64,000 nucleotides of DNA from Thalassospira lucentensis (GTDB lineage Bacteria > Pseudomonadota > Alphaproteobacteria > Rhodospirillales > Thalassospiraceae), in the NCBI RefSeq assembly GCF_001613805.1, contig NZ_LPVY01000005.1, positions 186,001 to 250,000 on the forward strand. Direction: 5' to 3'. Below are positions 17,108 to 25,908 of the stretch, in pieces; within the stretch, counting starts at the first letter, position 1, and each line of letters begins with the position of its first letter. The notes beneath the pieces are model-generated. The model was not told the DNA's origin. It saw only the letters and a program-made list of their open reading frames with translations, and made no database searches. The position numbers were made by a program, and so were the translations under genes.

Positions 17108-17132
17108 GCGCCGCTGCATGAGGCAGCGGCGC
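17108..17132 (-). other. Intercistronic stem-loop after the binding-protein gene
   Basis: A perfect 10-bp GC-rich stem (GCGCCGCTGC at 17108-17117 with GCAGCGGCGC at 17123-17132) with a 5-base loop lies between the binding-protein stop and the permease start. No T tract follows, so it is not an obvious terminator. Such hairpins often protect the upstream message and give excess binding protein; that role is inference here. Confidence 0.7.
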
Positions 17133-17161
17133 ACCTGCAAAGTCGTGTCATTCCATCTGCC

Positions 17162-18406
17162 TTATTTGGCGTAGGAAATCGCCTGACGGAATTCTTCCTG
17201 TCCCTGTTCCGGGCTCATGTCAGCACTGTTCCAGAAATTGGAGATACTGTCATCAATTGCCCCGGAAACGGCACTGGGAACGCCAAACAGTCCGGTACTG
17301 ACCAGATGGGTTTTCTTGTCCTGCAATGTTGCCATGGCTTTTTGTGCACAGGCATCGAAACTGTCACCCGGCACGTCAAGAAGTGCGGGGATCGAGCCCT
17401 TTTTCTTGTTAAAGGCAATCTGAACATCGGGTTCAAGCATGACCTCGGCCATCTTTTGCTGGGCAGCCTGAGCTTCGTCACCGTCCATGGCGGAAAAGGC
17501 AAAGGCATCAACCGTCATGATATAGGCGGTATCAATAGCCGGGGCGAAGGCGCAGCCAACCGTTGTACCCGGTTCAACCCCGGCAGCAATGATTTCACCC
17601 TTGGCCCAGTCGCCCATGAACTGAAACGCCGCATCGCCGCGAATGACCATATTGGTCGCCTCGTTCCAGTTCCGGCCCGGGCTTGCTTCATCGACAAAAG
17701 GTTTAAGCGCTGCAAAGGTTTCAAACACCTTGCGCATGGTGTCGGATGCCAGAAGTTCATCATCCAGCGTGCTGTATAGCTGGGCGTAAAATTCACGTCC
17801 GCCAACACCCAGAAGGACACTGTTAAACAGGATACGTTCCTGCCACGGCTGCCCGCCGAGACCGATCGGGACAATACCTGCATCTTCAAGCTTTTTGGCT
17901 GCATCAATAAATTCCGGCCAGCTTTTTGGCACCTCGATCCCGGCTTTTTCAAGCGCTGCGGTATTGTAAAACATCCAGTTTTCACCGTGGATGTTGATCG
18001 GGGCCGCGATGTAATCGCCATCATATTTTGCCGCCTGAACGATCAATGGTGGCAGTTTTTCATCCCAGTTTTCTTCTTCGGCTACCGCATTCACATCGGC
18101 CAACAGTCCCTGATCGGCCAGTTCACGCAATTGTTGCCCAATGGAAAACTGGAAAACAGTCGCCGGATCGCCGCCCAGCATGCGGTTGACCGCAGCCGCA
18201 CGGGCATTGCCGCCACCGGCAATCGGTGTATCGACCCATTTGCCGCCCTGCGCCTCGAAAGCCGCACGGATTTCGCCCAAGGCAGCCTGCTCGCTGCCCG
18301 AGGTCCACCAGTGCAGAACTTCGGCTGTCTGGGCGTGAAGCGCACCGACAGAAACACCGGCGCTCAGAAATGTCGCGAGTGCTGCGACCTTTGAAAATTT
18401 CTTCAT
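17162..18406 (-). CDS. Sugar ABC transporter substrate-binding protein
   Basis: The 414-residue periplasmic protein has a signal peptide (MKKFSKVAALATFLSAGVSVGALHA). The mature region resembles the glucose/mannose binding proteins of the Pseudomonas GtsA type: LHWWTSGSE at the start, IAGGGNARA, APINIHGENWMFYN and GGQPWQE. The ATG at 18406 has GGGAGGAC upstream. It is the first gene of the importer operon and is driven by a strong promoter under two LacI-type operators. Glucose or a glucoside is the likely substrate, because a beta-glucosidase gene is divergent from it. Confidence 0.9.
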   Translation of the reverse strand: MKKFSKVAALATFLSAGVSVGALHAQTAEVLHWWTSGSEQAALGEIRAAFEAQGGKWVDTPIAGGGNARAAAVNRMLGGDPATVFQFSIGQQLRELADQGLLADVNAVAEEENWDEKLPPLIVQAAKYDGDYIAAPINIHGENWMFYNTAALEKAGIEVPKSWPEFIDAAKKLEDAGIVPIGLGGQPWQERILFNSVLLGVGGREFYAQLYSTLDDELLASDTMRKVFETFAALKPFVDEASPGRNWNEATNMVIRGDAAFQFMGDWAKGEIIAAGVEPGTTVGCAFAPAIDTAYIMTVDAFAFSAMDGDEAQAAQQKMAEVMLEPDVQIAFNKKKGSIPALLDVPGDSFDACAQKAMATLQDKKTHLVSTGLFGVPSAVSGAIDDSISNFWNSADMSPEQGQEEFRQAISYAK

Positions 18407-18463
18407 AACGGATGTCCTCCCTAATGGATACGTTCGCGCCCGACTTCTTGATGGTCGAAAATT

Positions 18464-18475
18464 CGTAACGTTTCG
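18464..18475. promoter_or_regulatory. LacI-family operator, importer side
   Basis: CGTAACGTTTCG is the exact reverse complement of the second site at 18573-18584 and nearly palindromic, with the central ACGT typical of LacI-family operators. It overlaps the predicted transcription start of the importer operon. Its presumed ligand is the LacI regulator encoded at 20020-21060. Confidence 0.75.
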
Positions 18476-18481
18476 ATTTTT

Positions 18482-18510
18482 TTGATAGGCGCTTTATTCA
18501 CTCTTGTCAA
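18482..18510 (-). promoter_or_regulatory. Sigma-70 promoter of the sugar importer operon
   Basis: On the minus strand a consensus -35 TTGACA (18505-18510) and a -10 TATCAA (18482-18487) are 17 bases apart. The predicted start falls at about 18475, inside the first LacI-type operator. Confidence 0.7.
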
Positions 18511-18531
18511 TCAACAAAACCCGGCCATAAT
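18504..18531 (+). promoter_or_regulatory. Sigma-70 promoter of the beta-glucosidase gene
   Basis: On the plus strand -35 TTGTCA (18504-18509) and -10 CATAAT (18526-18531) are 16 bases apart. The -35 occupies nearly the same base pairs as the -35 of the divergent importer promoter. The second operator lies about 35 bases downstream of the predicted start. Confidence 0.65.
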
Positions 18532-18572
18532 AAGGCGAATTCGATCCGGCATTATTTTTTTGCCGAAATTTC

Positions 18573-18584
18573 CGAAACGTTACG
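18573..18584. promoter_or_regulatory. LacI-family operator, beta-glucosidase side
   Basis: CGAAACGTTACG, identical to the first site on the opposite strand. The centres of the two sites are 109 bp apart, which would allow a DNA loop enclosing both promoters. Confidence 0.75.
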
Positions 18585-18634
18585 ATTTTGGATCTGCCAA
18601 CGAATGCGATCCGCGACAGGGCAAGGAAACAACC

Positions 18635-19966
18635 ATGACCAAACCTTTTCCCAACGGTTTCCGCTGGGGTGTCTCGACCTCAAGCTATCAGATTGAAGGC
18701 GGCGCGAGCGACGACGGGCGCGGCGACAGCATCTGGGACACCTACTGTGCAACACCCGGCCGGGTTGCCAATGGCGATAACGGCAGTGTCGCCTGCGACC
18801 ATTATCATCGCTGGGCCGAAGATCTTGACCTGATCAGGGGGCTTGGTGCCAAACATTATCGATTTTCGGTGATGTGGCCGCGTGTCATTCCGAACGGCAC
18901 GGGCAAAGTCAATGAAACCGGCATGGCATTTTACGACCGGTTAATTGACGGCATGTGCGAACGCGGGCTTGATCCCTGGTTATGCCTGTATCACTGGGAC
19001 CTGCCGCAGGCATTGCAGGACCGCGGCGGTTGGACCAATCGCGACATCGTCGACTGGTTTGGCGACTATACCGAGCTGCTGGTGACGCGATTTGGCGACC
19101 GGGTCAAATCATGGGTTACGTTTAACGAACCCAACGTTGTGGCGTGGGTTGGCCACGAAGAAGGCCGCCACGCACCGGGAATTACCGACCCGCGCGCGGC
19201 AATGCGGGCCGCCCACCATCTGAATATGTGCCATGCCCGTGCGACCCGCGTGATCAAGCATCACTCTTCGGATGCACCAGTCGGATTCGTTTTGCCGATG
19301 CACAAGGCCTATACGCTGCCGCATCGGCGCAAACAGGATGCCCACCTAATCGATCTGTTCGAGGCCAAATGGAACGGCATCTTTCTTGATCCGGTTTATT
19401 ACGGTCGATATCCCGAGCTGATCATTGATCGAATGGAACCGCACATTCAGGATGGTGACCTTGAAGCGATCAAGACCAAAGTCGATTTTCAGGGGCTGAA
19501 CCAGTATTTCCCGAGCTATATCGAAGCCGCCGAAGGGCGCGCATGGCCATTCAAACATGCCGAACCGCCGAGATATTTCCGCCGTACGGAAATGGGATGG
19601 GCGATTGACGGAGACTGCTTCTATCGCACCATGAAAATCCTGCAGGAAAACTATGGCAACCCGCCGGTTTTCGTGACCGAAAATGGCGGTGCCTTCACGG
19701 ACGTTCCCGGCCATAATGGTTATATCGACGATCAGGACCGCATTGCCTATTACCACGAGTATCTTTCGGCCCTTTTGCGGGCGGTGGACGAAGGCGCAAA
19801 TGTGCAGGGATACATGCCCTGGTCGTTGCTGGATAATTTCGAATGGGCCTATGGCTATGAAAAACGGTTCGGGTTGGTGCATGTCGATTACGACACGCTC
19901 AAGCGCACGCCAAAGGCATCCTATGCCTTCATGCGTCGTGTGATCGAAAGCAACGCATTGCCTTAA
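18635..19966 (+). CDS. Beta-glucosidase, glycoside hydrolase family 1
   Basis: The 443-residue GH1 enzyme starts MTKPFPNGFRWGVSTSSYQIEGG. The acid/base Glu is in TFNEPNV near residue 165 and the nucleophile Glu in VTENGGA near 350. No signal peptide is visible, so it should hydrolyse imported beta-glucosides such as cellobiose in the cytoplasm. The ATG at 18635 is preceded by AAGGAAA; the frame is open 51 codons upstream, but that stretch holds the promoter and operator. The divergent importer and the downstream LacI gene make this a compact sugar-utilisation locus. Confidence 0.93.
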   Translation: MTKPFPNGFRWGVSTSSYQIEGGASDDGRGDSIWDTYCATPGRVANGDNGSVACDHYHRWAEDLDLIRGLGAKHYRFSVMWPRVIPNGTGKVNETGMAFYDRLIDGMCERGLDPWLCLYHWDLPQALQDRGGWTNRDIVDWFGDYTELLVTRFGDRVKSWVTFNEPNVVAWVGHEEGRHAPGITDPRAAMRAAHHLNMCHARATRVIKHHSSDAPVGFVLPMHKAYTLPHRRKQDAHLIDLFEAKWNGIFLDPVYYGRYPELIIDRMEPHIQDGDLEAIKTKVDFQGLNQYFPSYIEAAEGRAWPFKHAEPPRYFRRTEMGWAIDGDCFYRTMKILQENYGNPPVFVTENGGAFTDVPGHNGYIDDQDRIAYYHEYLSALLRAVDEGANVQGYMPWSLLDNFEWAYGYEKRFGLVHVDYDTLKRTPKASYAFMRRVIESNALP

Positions 19967-20019
19967 CCGCAAACGGGCGATTAGATTGTCCGCCAAAGAA
20001 TAAATGAACGGACCTGTAT

Positions 20020-21060
20020 ATGTCAGCCACCCGCCCGAACCTTCGCACCATCGCCGATCGTCTTGGCCTGTCGGTCACGACGGTCTCGCGTGCATTGAAA
20101 GACGGGCCGGAGGTCAAACCCGATACGGTCGCCCGCGTCAAAGCCGCGGCGACCGAAATCGGCTACCATCCCGATGCCCGCGGCGTCATGCTGCGCACTG
20201 GCAAGACGATGCAGGTCTGTTCTATCTTGTATTCCCCGGAAGTCGGCGATTACGGCGACCCGGGTTTTCTGGCTCAGGTTGAAAGCCTCGCCAAGGGGCT
20301 GGAGGCCGATCATTACTCACTGGTCGTTCTTGCCCAGACCAGTAGTGAAGACCCGCTTGAACCCGTGCGCCGCGTTCATACGCAGCATATGGCCGACGCA
20401 GTTGTATTTTCGCGCACGACCCTGCAGGACAGCCGCGCCAAATACTGCCTGCAACATGACTTTCCCTTTGTCAGTTTTGGCCGGACGGAACTTTTAACCC
20501 CGCATGCCTTTGTCGATCATGACGATGAACAAGCGGCTTATGATGCGGTCAAACGCCTGATTGATGATGGCCATCGCAAAATCGGCATGATTGATCCGCC
20601 CGAAGATCTGACTTTTTTTGGCTATCGCAAACGCGGTGCGCGGCGCGCGATGATCGAGGCAGGACTTGATCCAGAAAGCCTGATCTGGATGACATCGGAC
20701 GTGTCCGTCCGTGCGGCGCGCGAAGCCACTATCCGCCTGTTTGCCAATCAGCGCGATGCAACCGCCGTGGTGTGCGCCAGCCAGATGACCATGATTGGTG
20801 CGCTGGAGGCATTGCTGGAACTGGGCATGGACACGATACGGGACGGGATCGGTATTGTCGGTTTTGGCGGCATGCCGTTTCGCATGCTGTCCAGACAGAA
20901 GCTCGCCTATTACTACCAGCCACAACGCAAGGTCGGTAAAGTGCTTTCGGAACATTTGCACGACCTGATGACCGGTACCCCGGCAGAAGAACTGCAAACG
21001 CTTTTACCCTATCGACGGATCGACGATCTTGCCGCCTTCCGCGAGGGAGAGGATTTCTGA
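20020..21060 (+). CDS. LacI-family transcriptional regulator
   Basis: The 346-residue protein has an N-terminal LacI HTH (LRTIADRLGLSVTTVSRALKDGPEVKPDTVARV) and a periplasmic-binding-type sensor domain resembling regulators of alpha- and beta-glucoside uptake (AglR group). It follows the beta-glucosidase gene by 53 bases, probably in the same transcript. It is the obvious candidate to bind the paired operators at 18464 and 18573 and to be released by the imported sugar or its product. Confidence 0.92.
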   Translation: MSATRPNLRTIADRLGLSVTTVSRALKDGPEVKPDTVARVKAAATEIGYHPDARGVMLRTGKTMQVCSILYSPEVGDYGDPGFLAQVESLAKGLEADHYSLVVLAQTSSEDPLEPVRRVHTQHMADAVVFSRTTLQDSRAKYCLQHDFPFVSFGRTELLTPHAFVDHDDEQAAYDAVKRLIDDGHRKIGMIDPPEDLTFFGYRKRGARRAMIEAGLDPESLIWMTSDVSVRAAREATIRLFANQRDATAVVCASQMTMIGALEALLELGMDTIRDGIGIVGFGGMPFRMLSRQKLAYYYQPQRKVGKVLSEHLHDLMTGTPAEELQTLLPYRRIDDLAAFREGEDF

Positions 21061-21070
21061 TCAAACCCGA

Positions 21071-21640
21071 CTATCCCTGTTTGTCTTCCTTGATATCCTC
21101 GACGGTTTGCTCGTTGCCCAGAAGGCGAACCAGCATAAGTTCGAACGGTTTCAAGGCGATCAGGACAATCAGCGTCAAGACCGTCGCAATCACCACCACA
21201 TGCCAAGCCGCCAGAGCACATGCGATACCAAGGGCAGCCGTGATCCAGACGGTGGCCGCCGTTGTCAGGCCGCTAACCGACATGTCTTTTGGCTGGCGCA
21301 GGATCACACCCGCCCCTATAAAGCCGATCCCGGTCAGAACGCCTTGCAAAATCCCCTGCACGACGCGCGATAACGCATCGGGATGATCGATCAGATCCTG
21401 AAAATGGACCGCAACAACCGACACCACCGCCGCACCAAGCGCAACCAGCGCCAATGTGCGCATGCCGGTCGGCTTGCCATTCACATCACGGTTCAAGCCG
21501 ATCACCATTCCGATCACGGTTGCCGCACACAGGCGCAAAACCATATCGATCACGCCGATATCGAAATATCGTTCAGCCGTTGCAAAATAGGGAAGATCCG
21601 TCATGCCCATATCCAGTTCGCGTTTCAATCTGTTTGACAT
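21071..21640 (-). CDS. MgtC/SapB-family membrane protein
   Basis: The 189-residue protein carries the MgtC signature RLCAATVIGMVIGLNRDVNGKPTGMRTLALVALGAA (shown here by its key blocks GLNRD and GMRT) near residues 35-75 and three to four further hydrophobic segments. MgtC proteins are tied to survival in low magnesium and inhibition of F-type ATPase in some pathogens; short homologues in free-living bacteria are less well understood. The gene is convergent with lacI, 10 bases apart. An AGGAGG lies 13 bases before the ATG, which is rather far, so the ATG at 21610 is possible. Confidence 0.87.
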   Translation of the reverse strand: MSNRLKRELDMGMTDLPYFATAERYFDIGVIDMVLRLCAATVIGMVIGLNRDVNGKPTGMRTLALVALGAAVVSVVAVHFQDLIDHPDALSRVVQGILQGVLTGIGFIGAGVILRQPKDMSVSGLTTAATVWITAALGIACALAAWHVVVIATVLTLIVLIALKPFELMLVRLLGNEQTVEDIKEDKQG

Positions 21641-21706
21641 ACAGACCGAAACGCCTCCTGTTCCCGCATTGTTCCGCCACCAGCAAATCGGGCACCGCGA
21701 TTTGAA

Positions 21707-22624
21707 TCAGCCTTTTGGCACGGCGCCATCTTCAATCCCTTTGGCTTCGGCCATCAACCAGTCAAAGAATCGTAAAATCCGCGGGTCGCGCCCCGGTCTA
21801 TCCAACGTGATCAGAACATAGTCATAGCCGGTAGGCGCCATACCATGCGGGGCGACAAGCCGCCCTGCAACCAGATCATCATAAACCAGAGGCAAGGGCC
21901 CGATTGCAGTCCCCAAACGATTGGCGGCTGCCTGAAGCGTAAAAAAGAAATGGTCAAAATATTGCTCGCTTGTCGGGCTGGCATTGCTTCCACTCGCCCG
22001 TTTCCAGACATCCCATGCATCAGGTCGCGTGCGACTGTGTAACCATCGGGCATTTGACAAATCACGAGCCAGAATGTTTTCCCAACAATCCGGGTCACAA
22101 ACCGGCCCGGCAAATTCCGGCCAAAGGCGCGTTACCTCGTAATCCCCGCCGATACCGAAATCAGCCCGCCGGATTGCCACATCGCATCCCTCAACCAGCA
22201 GATCAACCGGGCCACCAGCCAGCCGTAGATCGATATTCAAGTCAGGATTGGATTCGCGAAACGCGCCCAGCCTTGGCATTAACCAGCGCATGGCAAGGCT
22301 GGGCTCGCACGACACCGACAGGATCGGCGATGCACTATCATGGCGGTGAATTTCTTCGATAGCGCCATCAAGCCCGTCCAGTGCGGTTGCCACCGACTTC
22401 AAAAGCCTTTCGCCTGCCTGAGTTAACCAGACACGCCGATTACGACGAACAAACAGATCAATACCCAACCGTTCCTCGATCTGCGCCACGGCGCGACTGA
22501 TCGCCCCGTGCGTCAGGTGCAATTCCTCGGCAGCACGCGAAAAGCTTTGGTGTCGCGCTGCTGCCTCAAAGGCGGGCAAAGCGGCAAGGGGTGGCAGATT
22601 GCGTTTTCTGTGAATATTACTCAC
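21707..22624 (-). CDS. LysR-family transcriptional regulator (GcvA-like)
   Basis: The 305-residue regulator has an N-terminal HTH (LPPLAALPAFEAAARHQSFSRAAEELHLTHGAISRAVAQIEERLG, typical of the GcvA branch) and a LysR substrate domain. I prefer the GTG at 22624, which has AGGGA five bases upstream; the frame is open to 22666. It is divergent from a LysE/RhtB-type exporter gene that it probably controls. The spacer holds CTGA-N8-TCAG, a plausible LysR half-site pair. Confidence 0.87.
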   Translation of the reverse strand: MSNIHRKRNLPPLAALPAFEAAARHQSFSRAAEELHLTHGAISRAVAQIEERLGIDLFVRRNRRVWLTQAGERLLKSVATALDGLDGAIEEIHRHDSASPILSVSCEPSLAMRWLMPRLGAFRESNPDLNIDLRLAGGPVDLLVEGCDVAIRRADFGIGGDYEVTRLWPEFAGPVCDPDCWENILARDLSNARWLHSRTRPDAWDVWKRASGSNASPTSEQYFDHFFFTLQAAANRLGTAIGPLPLVYDDLVAGRLVAPHGMAPTGYDYVLITLDRPGRDPRILRFFDWLMAEAKGIEDGAVPKG

Positions 22625-22705
22625 GAAATTCCCTACGAATTTTCGTTTTTCTGGCGATCTTTTCAATTTGATACTGAATAATCTCTCAGATCAAGGACCA
22701 CGAAC

Positions 22706-23380
22706 ATGCCAGCCATTGCTCAGATCGAAGTCATTGCCGTCGCCATTATCACCATTCTTGCCGTTATCAGCCCCGGGCCGGATTTCGCCATGGTGACGCG
22801 TATTGCACTTGCACGTGGTCGTCGCGCTGGTGTGTTGTGCGCTATCGGGATCGGCAGCGGTGTTTCGGTACATCTTACCTATACGCTGATCGGGCTTGGC
22901 GTTGTGTTTGCCAGTAATGTCTGGGTTCTGACCAGCTTACGCTATCTGGGTGCTGCCTATCTGATATGGCTGGGAATATCGGCACTTTGGCCGGATATAC
23001 GGGCCTTATTGGCGAAAAATCCAACCGAAATTCAGACTCAAATGGCAAACAAAAACATCAACAAGCCGAAAGCGAATCATAAACGGAATGGATCCGCGTT
23101 CTGGGTCGGTTTTGTCTGCAATGCCCTGAACCCCAAGACGATGCTGTTCATCGTTTCGTTGTTCAGTCAGGTCATTTCTCCCGATACACCGGTTTTGATG
23201 GAGATCGGATACGGTTTTTATATCGCAGCATGCCACATGATCTGGTTTGCGCTGGTCGCGGTTGCGTTGACATTGCCTTCGGTGCAAGCGCGCATCGCAG
23301 CCATCAAAATCTGGATCGAACGTGGTGTGGGATTGTGCCTTGCCGGACTTGGCATCAAGCTACTAACAAGCACCAACTGA
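22706..23380 (+). CDS. LysE/RhtB-family amino-acid exporter
   Basis: The 224-residue inner-membrane protein has the family opening ITILAVISPGPDFAMVTRIALARGRRAG near residues 15-45 and about six hydrophobic segments. A short hydrophilic loop near residues 105-130 is rich in Asn and Lys (MANKNINKPKANHKRNG). Family members export amino acids such as threonine, homoserine or lysine; the substrate cannot be told from sequence. It is transcribed away from the LysR gene. Confidence 0.9.
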   Translation: MPAIAQIEVIAVAIITILAVISPGPDFAMVTRIALARGRRAGVLCAIGIGSGVSVHLTYTLIGLGVVFASNVWVLTSLRYLGAAYLIWLGISALWPDIRALLAKNPTEIQTQMANKNINKPKANHKRNGSAFWVGFVCNALNPKTMLFIVSLFSQVISPDTPVLMEIGYGFYIAACHMIWFALVAVALTLPSVQARIAAIKIWIERGVGLCLAGLGIKLLTSTN

Positions 23381-23395
23381 ATTCATCAATGTTTC

Positions 23396-23839
23396 TTAGA
23401 TAAAAAGCATTTCGCCCTGTTGACGGGCGTCATTAAGGAACGTTACCACGCCGCCCGTCTCGATTTTGAGCTCTTCACGCTTTGCTTCGTTTTCCAGACC
23501 AAGCGCGCGAAGGCCCATGTCGCAAACCATGAACTTACCATCCAGCGCCACACAGGCCGACAGCAGTTCCTCGAACGTGCCGATGCCGCGTGTGGAATAG
23601 CTGAGATCAATCGAGGTAGCCGTTGCCCCTTCGGCCTCGGTCCGCAAGTGACGCCAGCCCGAAGGGGCCAACACGGCGCGACTGGCTTCCATCGTAAAAA
23701 ACAGGGTTGCCTCGCGCCCGGATGCAAGTGCTGCCGATGCCATTACGAGTGCGTAATGAACCTTTTCAAAGCTGCCGGAAAACACCACCAGCGACAGTTT
23801 CTTCGGGCTTTCGGACTGGTTGGCGTTTTCAGTGCTCAT
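23396..23839 (-). CDS. DsrE-family sulfur-relay-like protein
   Basis: The 147-residue protein has the DsrE/F/H fold pattern (LSLVVFSGSFEKVHYALVMASAALASG, then ATLFFTMEA). A conserved Cys lies in FMVCDMGLRALGL near residue 105, the position used for persulfide transfer in this family. The ATG at 23839 overlaps the end of the MoeB-like gene by 11 bases, so the two are coupled. Functions in the family range from sulfur oxidation to tRNA thiolation; the exact partner is not evident. Confidence 0.8.
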   Translation of the reverse strand: MSTENANQSESPKKLSLVVFSGSFEKVHYALVMASAALASGREATLFFTMEASRAVLAPSGWRHLRTEAEGATATSIDLSYSTRGIGTFEELLSACVALDGKFMVCDMGLRALGLENEAKREELKIETGGVVTFLNDARQQGEMLFI

Positions 23840-24632
23840 GAATGGACAGGTCCTTGATGCTGGCATTTTCGGAACAAAGCTGGCAGCCCGGATCACGCGG
23901 GACTTTGATCTTTCGGAAGGATGCACCAAGTGCATCGACAATCACAAGCCTGCCGGACAGACCATCGCCAATCCCCATCAATTCCTTGAGGATTTCGGTT
24001 GCCTGAATCCCGCCAATCATTCCCACGACCGAGCCCAGGACACCGCCCTGGGCACAGGACGGAATGGCGTCTTCGGGCGGTGGACTGTGATAGATGCAGC
24101 GATAACAGGGATGCGGATCGCCCTGATGCGCCTTGAATGTCGCAACCTGGCCGTCAAACCGGAGGGCCGCACCCGATACCAGCGTTTTGCCCGCAAAATA
24201 GCACGCATCGTTTAGAAGGAATCGTGTTTCGAAATTGTCCGACCCATCGGCAATCACATCATAACCCGCAATCAGGTCCATAACATTGGACGCATCAAGC
24301 CGCACATTATGCGTCTGCACACTGATTTCCGGGTTCATATCAAGCATGGTCGACTTGGCACTTTCGACCTTGGGCGAGCCCAAGTCTTTCATACCATGCG
24401 CGATCTGACGCTGCAGATTGGAAAGTTCGACCGTATCGGCATCGACGATCCCGATGGTACCGACCCCGGCTGCCGCCAGATACATCGCCAAGGGCGATCC
24501 AAGTCCGCCTGCGCCCACAATCAAAACCCGCCCGCGCTTCAGCTTCATTTGGCCTGTGCCGCCAACATCCTTCAGGACGATATGCCGGGCATAACGCTGC
24601 ACTTCATTTTCGCTGAAATCAAAATCACTCAC
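23829..24632 (-). CDS. moeB: HesA/MoeB/ThiF-family adenylyltransferase
   Basis: This 267-residue E1-like enzyme adenylates the C-terminal glycine of a sulfur-carrier protein such as MoaD or ThiS. The nucleotide-binding motif is VLIVGAGGLGSPLAMYLAAAG near residue 32. The zinc cysteines are in CYRC and CQLC, and the catalytic-loop Cys is in PSCAQGGVLG. It lacks the rhodanese domain of longer MoeB versions. It starts with GTG and overlaps the DsrE-like gene. It could serve molybdopterin, thiamine or cysteine synthesis. Confidence 0.88.
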   Translation of the reverse strand: MSDFDFSENEVQRYARHIVLKDVGGTGQMKLKRGRVLIVGAGGLGSPLAMYLAAAGVGTIGIVDADTVELSNLQRQIAHGMKDLGSPKVESAKSTMLDMNPEISVQTHNVRLDASNVMDLIAGYDVIADGSDNFETRFLLNDACYFAGKTLVSGAALRFDGQVATFKAHQGDPHPCYRCIYHSPPPEDAIPSCAQGGVLGSVVGMIGGIQATEILKELMGIGDGLSGRLVIVDALGASFRKIKVPRDPGCQLCSENASIKDLSIHEH

Positions 24633-24697
24633 AGGCGGTTTCTTTCATTCGGTCCAAACGATCTGCCATTGCATATAGCGCGCATGCCACAGACAAG

Positions 24698-24726
24698 AAA
24701 GGCCCGGAAAATTCCGGGCCTTTTTT
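24698..24726 (-). terminator. Intrinsic terminator of cysK
   Basis: A perfect 9-bp stem (GGCCCGGAA at 24701-24709 with TTCCGGGCC at 24712-24720) has a 2-base spacer flanked by AAA on one side and six T on the other. It lies 27 bases past the cysK stop and could act in both directions. Confidence 0.85.
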
Positions 24727-24753
24727 ACAAGATACTCGGTCAGCAAAACCGAA

Positions 24754-25704
24754 TTACTGCAGACCTTCGAACAGCGGGGTCGACAGGTAACGCTCGGCAA
24801 AGCTCGGGATGATAACCACAATGCGCTTGCCTTCGTTTTCCGGCAACTGACCCAACTCGATACCAGCGGCAACAGCCGCGCCGGACGAAATGCCGGTCGG
24901 CAGGCCTTCGATGCTTGCGAGTTTGCGCGCAGTGGCAAAGGCTGTTTCGTTTCCGATCGTCATGACCTTGTCGATCACATCGGTATGAAGGTTGCCCGGA
25001 ATGAAACCGGCACCAATGCCCTGGATTTTATGCGGGCCCGGTGCACCACCGGAAATAACCGGGCTGTCTTCCGGTTCAACCGCAACAATCTGGATATTCG
25101 GGTTATGCTTTTTCAGGACTTCACCAACACCGGTCAATGTCCCGCCGGTACCGACACCGGCAACAAAGATATCGATCTTGCCGGCGGTATCCTTGATGAT
25201 TTCCTCGGCAGTGGTATTGCGATGAATTTCCGGGTTTGCCGGGTTTTCAAACTGCTGAAGCATGATCGCGCCATCAATCTCGGCAACCAGTTCCTCGGCA
25301 CGGGCAACCGCCCCCTTCATGCCCTTGGCAGCCGGGGTCAGGTCGATCTGCGCGCCCAGAAGCATCAGCATCTTGCGGCGTTCCAGCGACATGCTTTCAG
25401 GCATGGTCAGGATCAGTTTATAACCCTTGGCCGCCGCCACGAAAGCTAGCGCAATACCGGTATTACCTGAAGTCGGTTCAACCAGCGTCGCACCAGGTTT
25501 GATGCGTCCTGATTTTTCGGCATCCTCGATCATTGCGAGACCGATACGATCTTTGACCGAGGCCAGCGGGTTGAAGAATTCAAGCTTGCCAATCAGGTCG
25601 GCCTTCACACCCTCGGCCGCCGCCAGACGTGAAAGACGAACCAGCGGCGTCGCACCGATGGTGTCGATGATGCTGTCGTAAATCTTGCCGCGAAACTCAG
25701 TCAT
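24754..25704 (-). CDS. cysK: Cysteine synthase A
   Basis: CysK makes cysteine from O-acetylserine and sulfide using pyridoxal phosphate. The 316-residue protein has the PLP lysine in [11 protein letters not shown] near residue 45, the substrate loop [13 protein letters not shown] near 70 and the phosphate loop [12 protein letters not shown] near 180. The ATG at 25704 has GAGGAAA upstream. It lies just after a CymR-like Rrf2 regulator gene and before moeB/dsrE, forming a sulfur-metabolism neighbourhood. Confidence 0.95.
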   Translation of the reverse strand: MTEFRGKIYDSIIDTIGATPLVRLSRLAAAEGVKADLIGKLEFFNPLASVKDRIGLAMIEDAEKSGRIKPGATLVEPTSGNTGIALAFVAAAKGYKLILTMPESMSLERRKMLMLLGAQIDLTPAAKGMKGAVARAEELVAEIDGAIMLQQFENPANPEIHRNTTAEEIIKDTAGKIDIFVAGVGTGGTLTGVGEVLKKHNPNIQIVAVEPEDSPVISGGAPGPHKIQGIGAGFIPGNLHTDVIDKVMTIGNETAFATARKLASIEGLPTGISSGAAVAAGIELGQLPENEGKRIVVIIPSFAERYLSTPLFEGLQ

Positions 25705-25755
25705 GTTTTTCCTCGCAATTTCTTGTAATTTAAAACCAACCACATTCTGATTTTG

Positions 25756-25783
25756 TATTTATCCCGTTTAACACCCAAGTCAA
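25756..25783 (-). promoter_or_regulatory. Predicted cysK promoter
   Basis: On the minus strand TTGACT (25778-25783) and TAAATA (25756-25761) are 16 bases apart, placing the start about 45 bases before the cysK ATG. The palindrome GTTTAAAC lies just upstream and could be a regulator site. Confidence 0.5.
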
Positions 25784-25908
25784 TCGGGTTTAAACAGTTT
25801 TTACGTAAATCCCGGTTGGGCTGGTTTCCTGATGCCTGTGTATCAGATGTGAACCGCAGCGGATTCTTGTGGTTTAACGATACAACAATCCGCAGCCTGT
25901 TCCGACGA

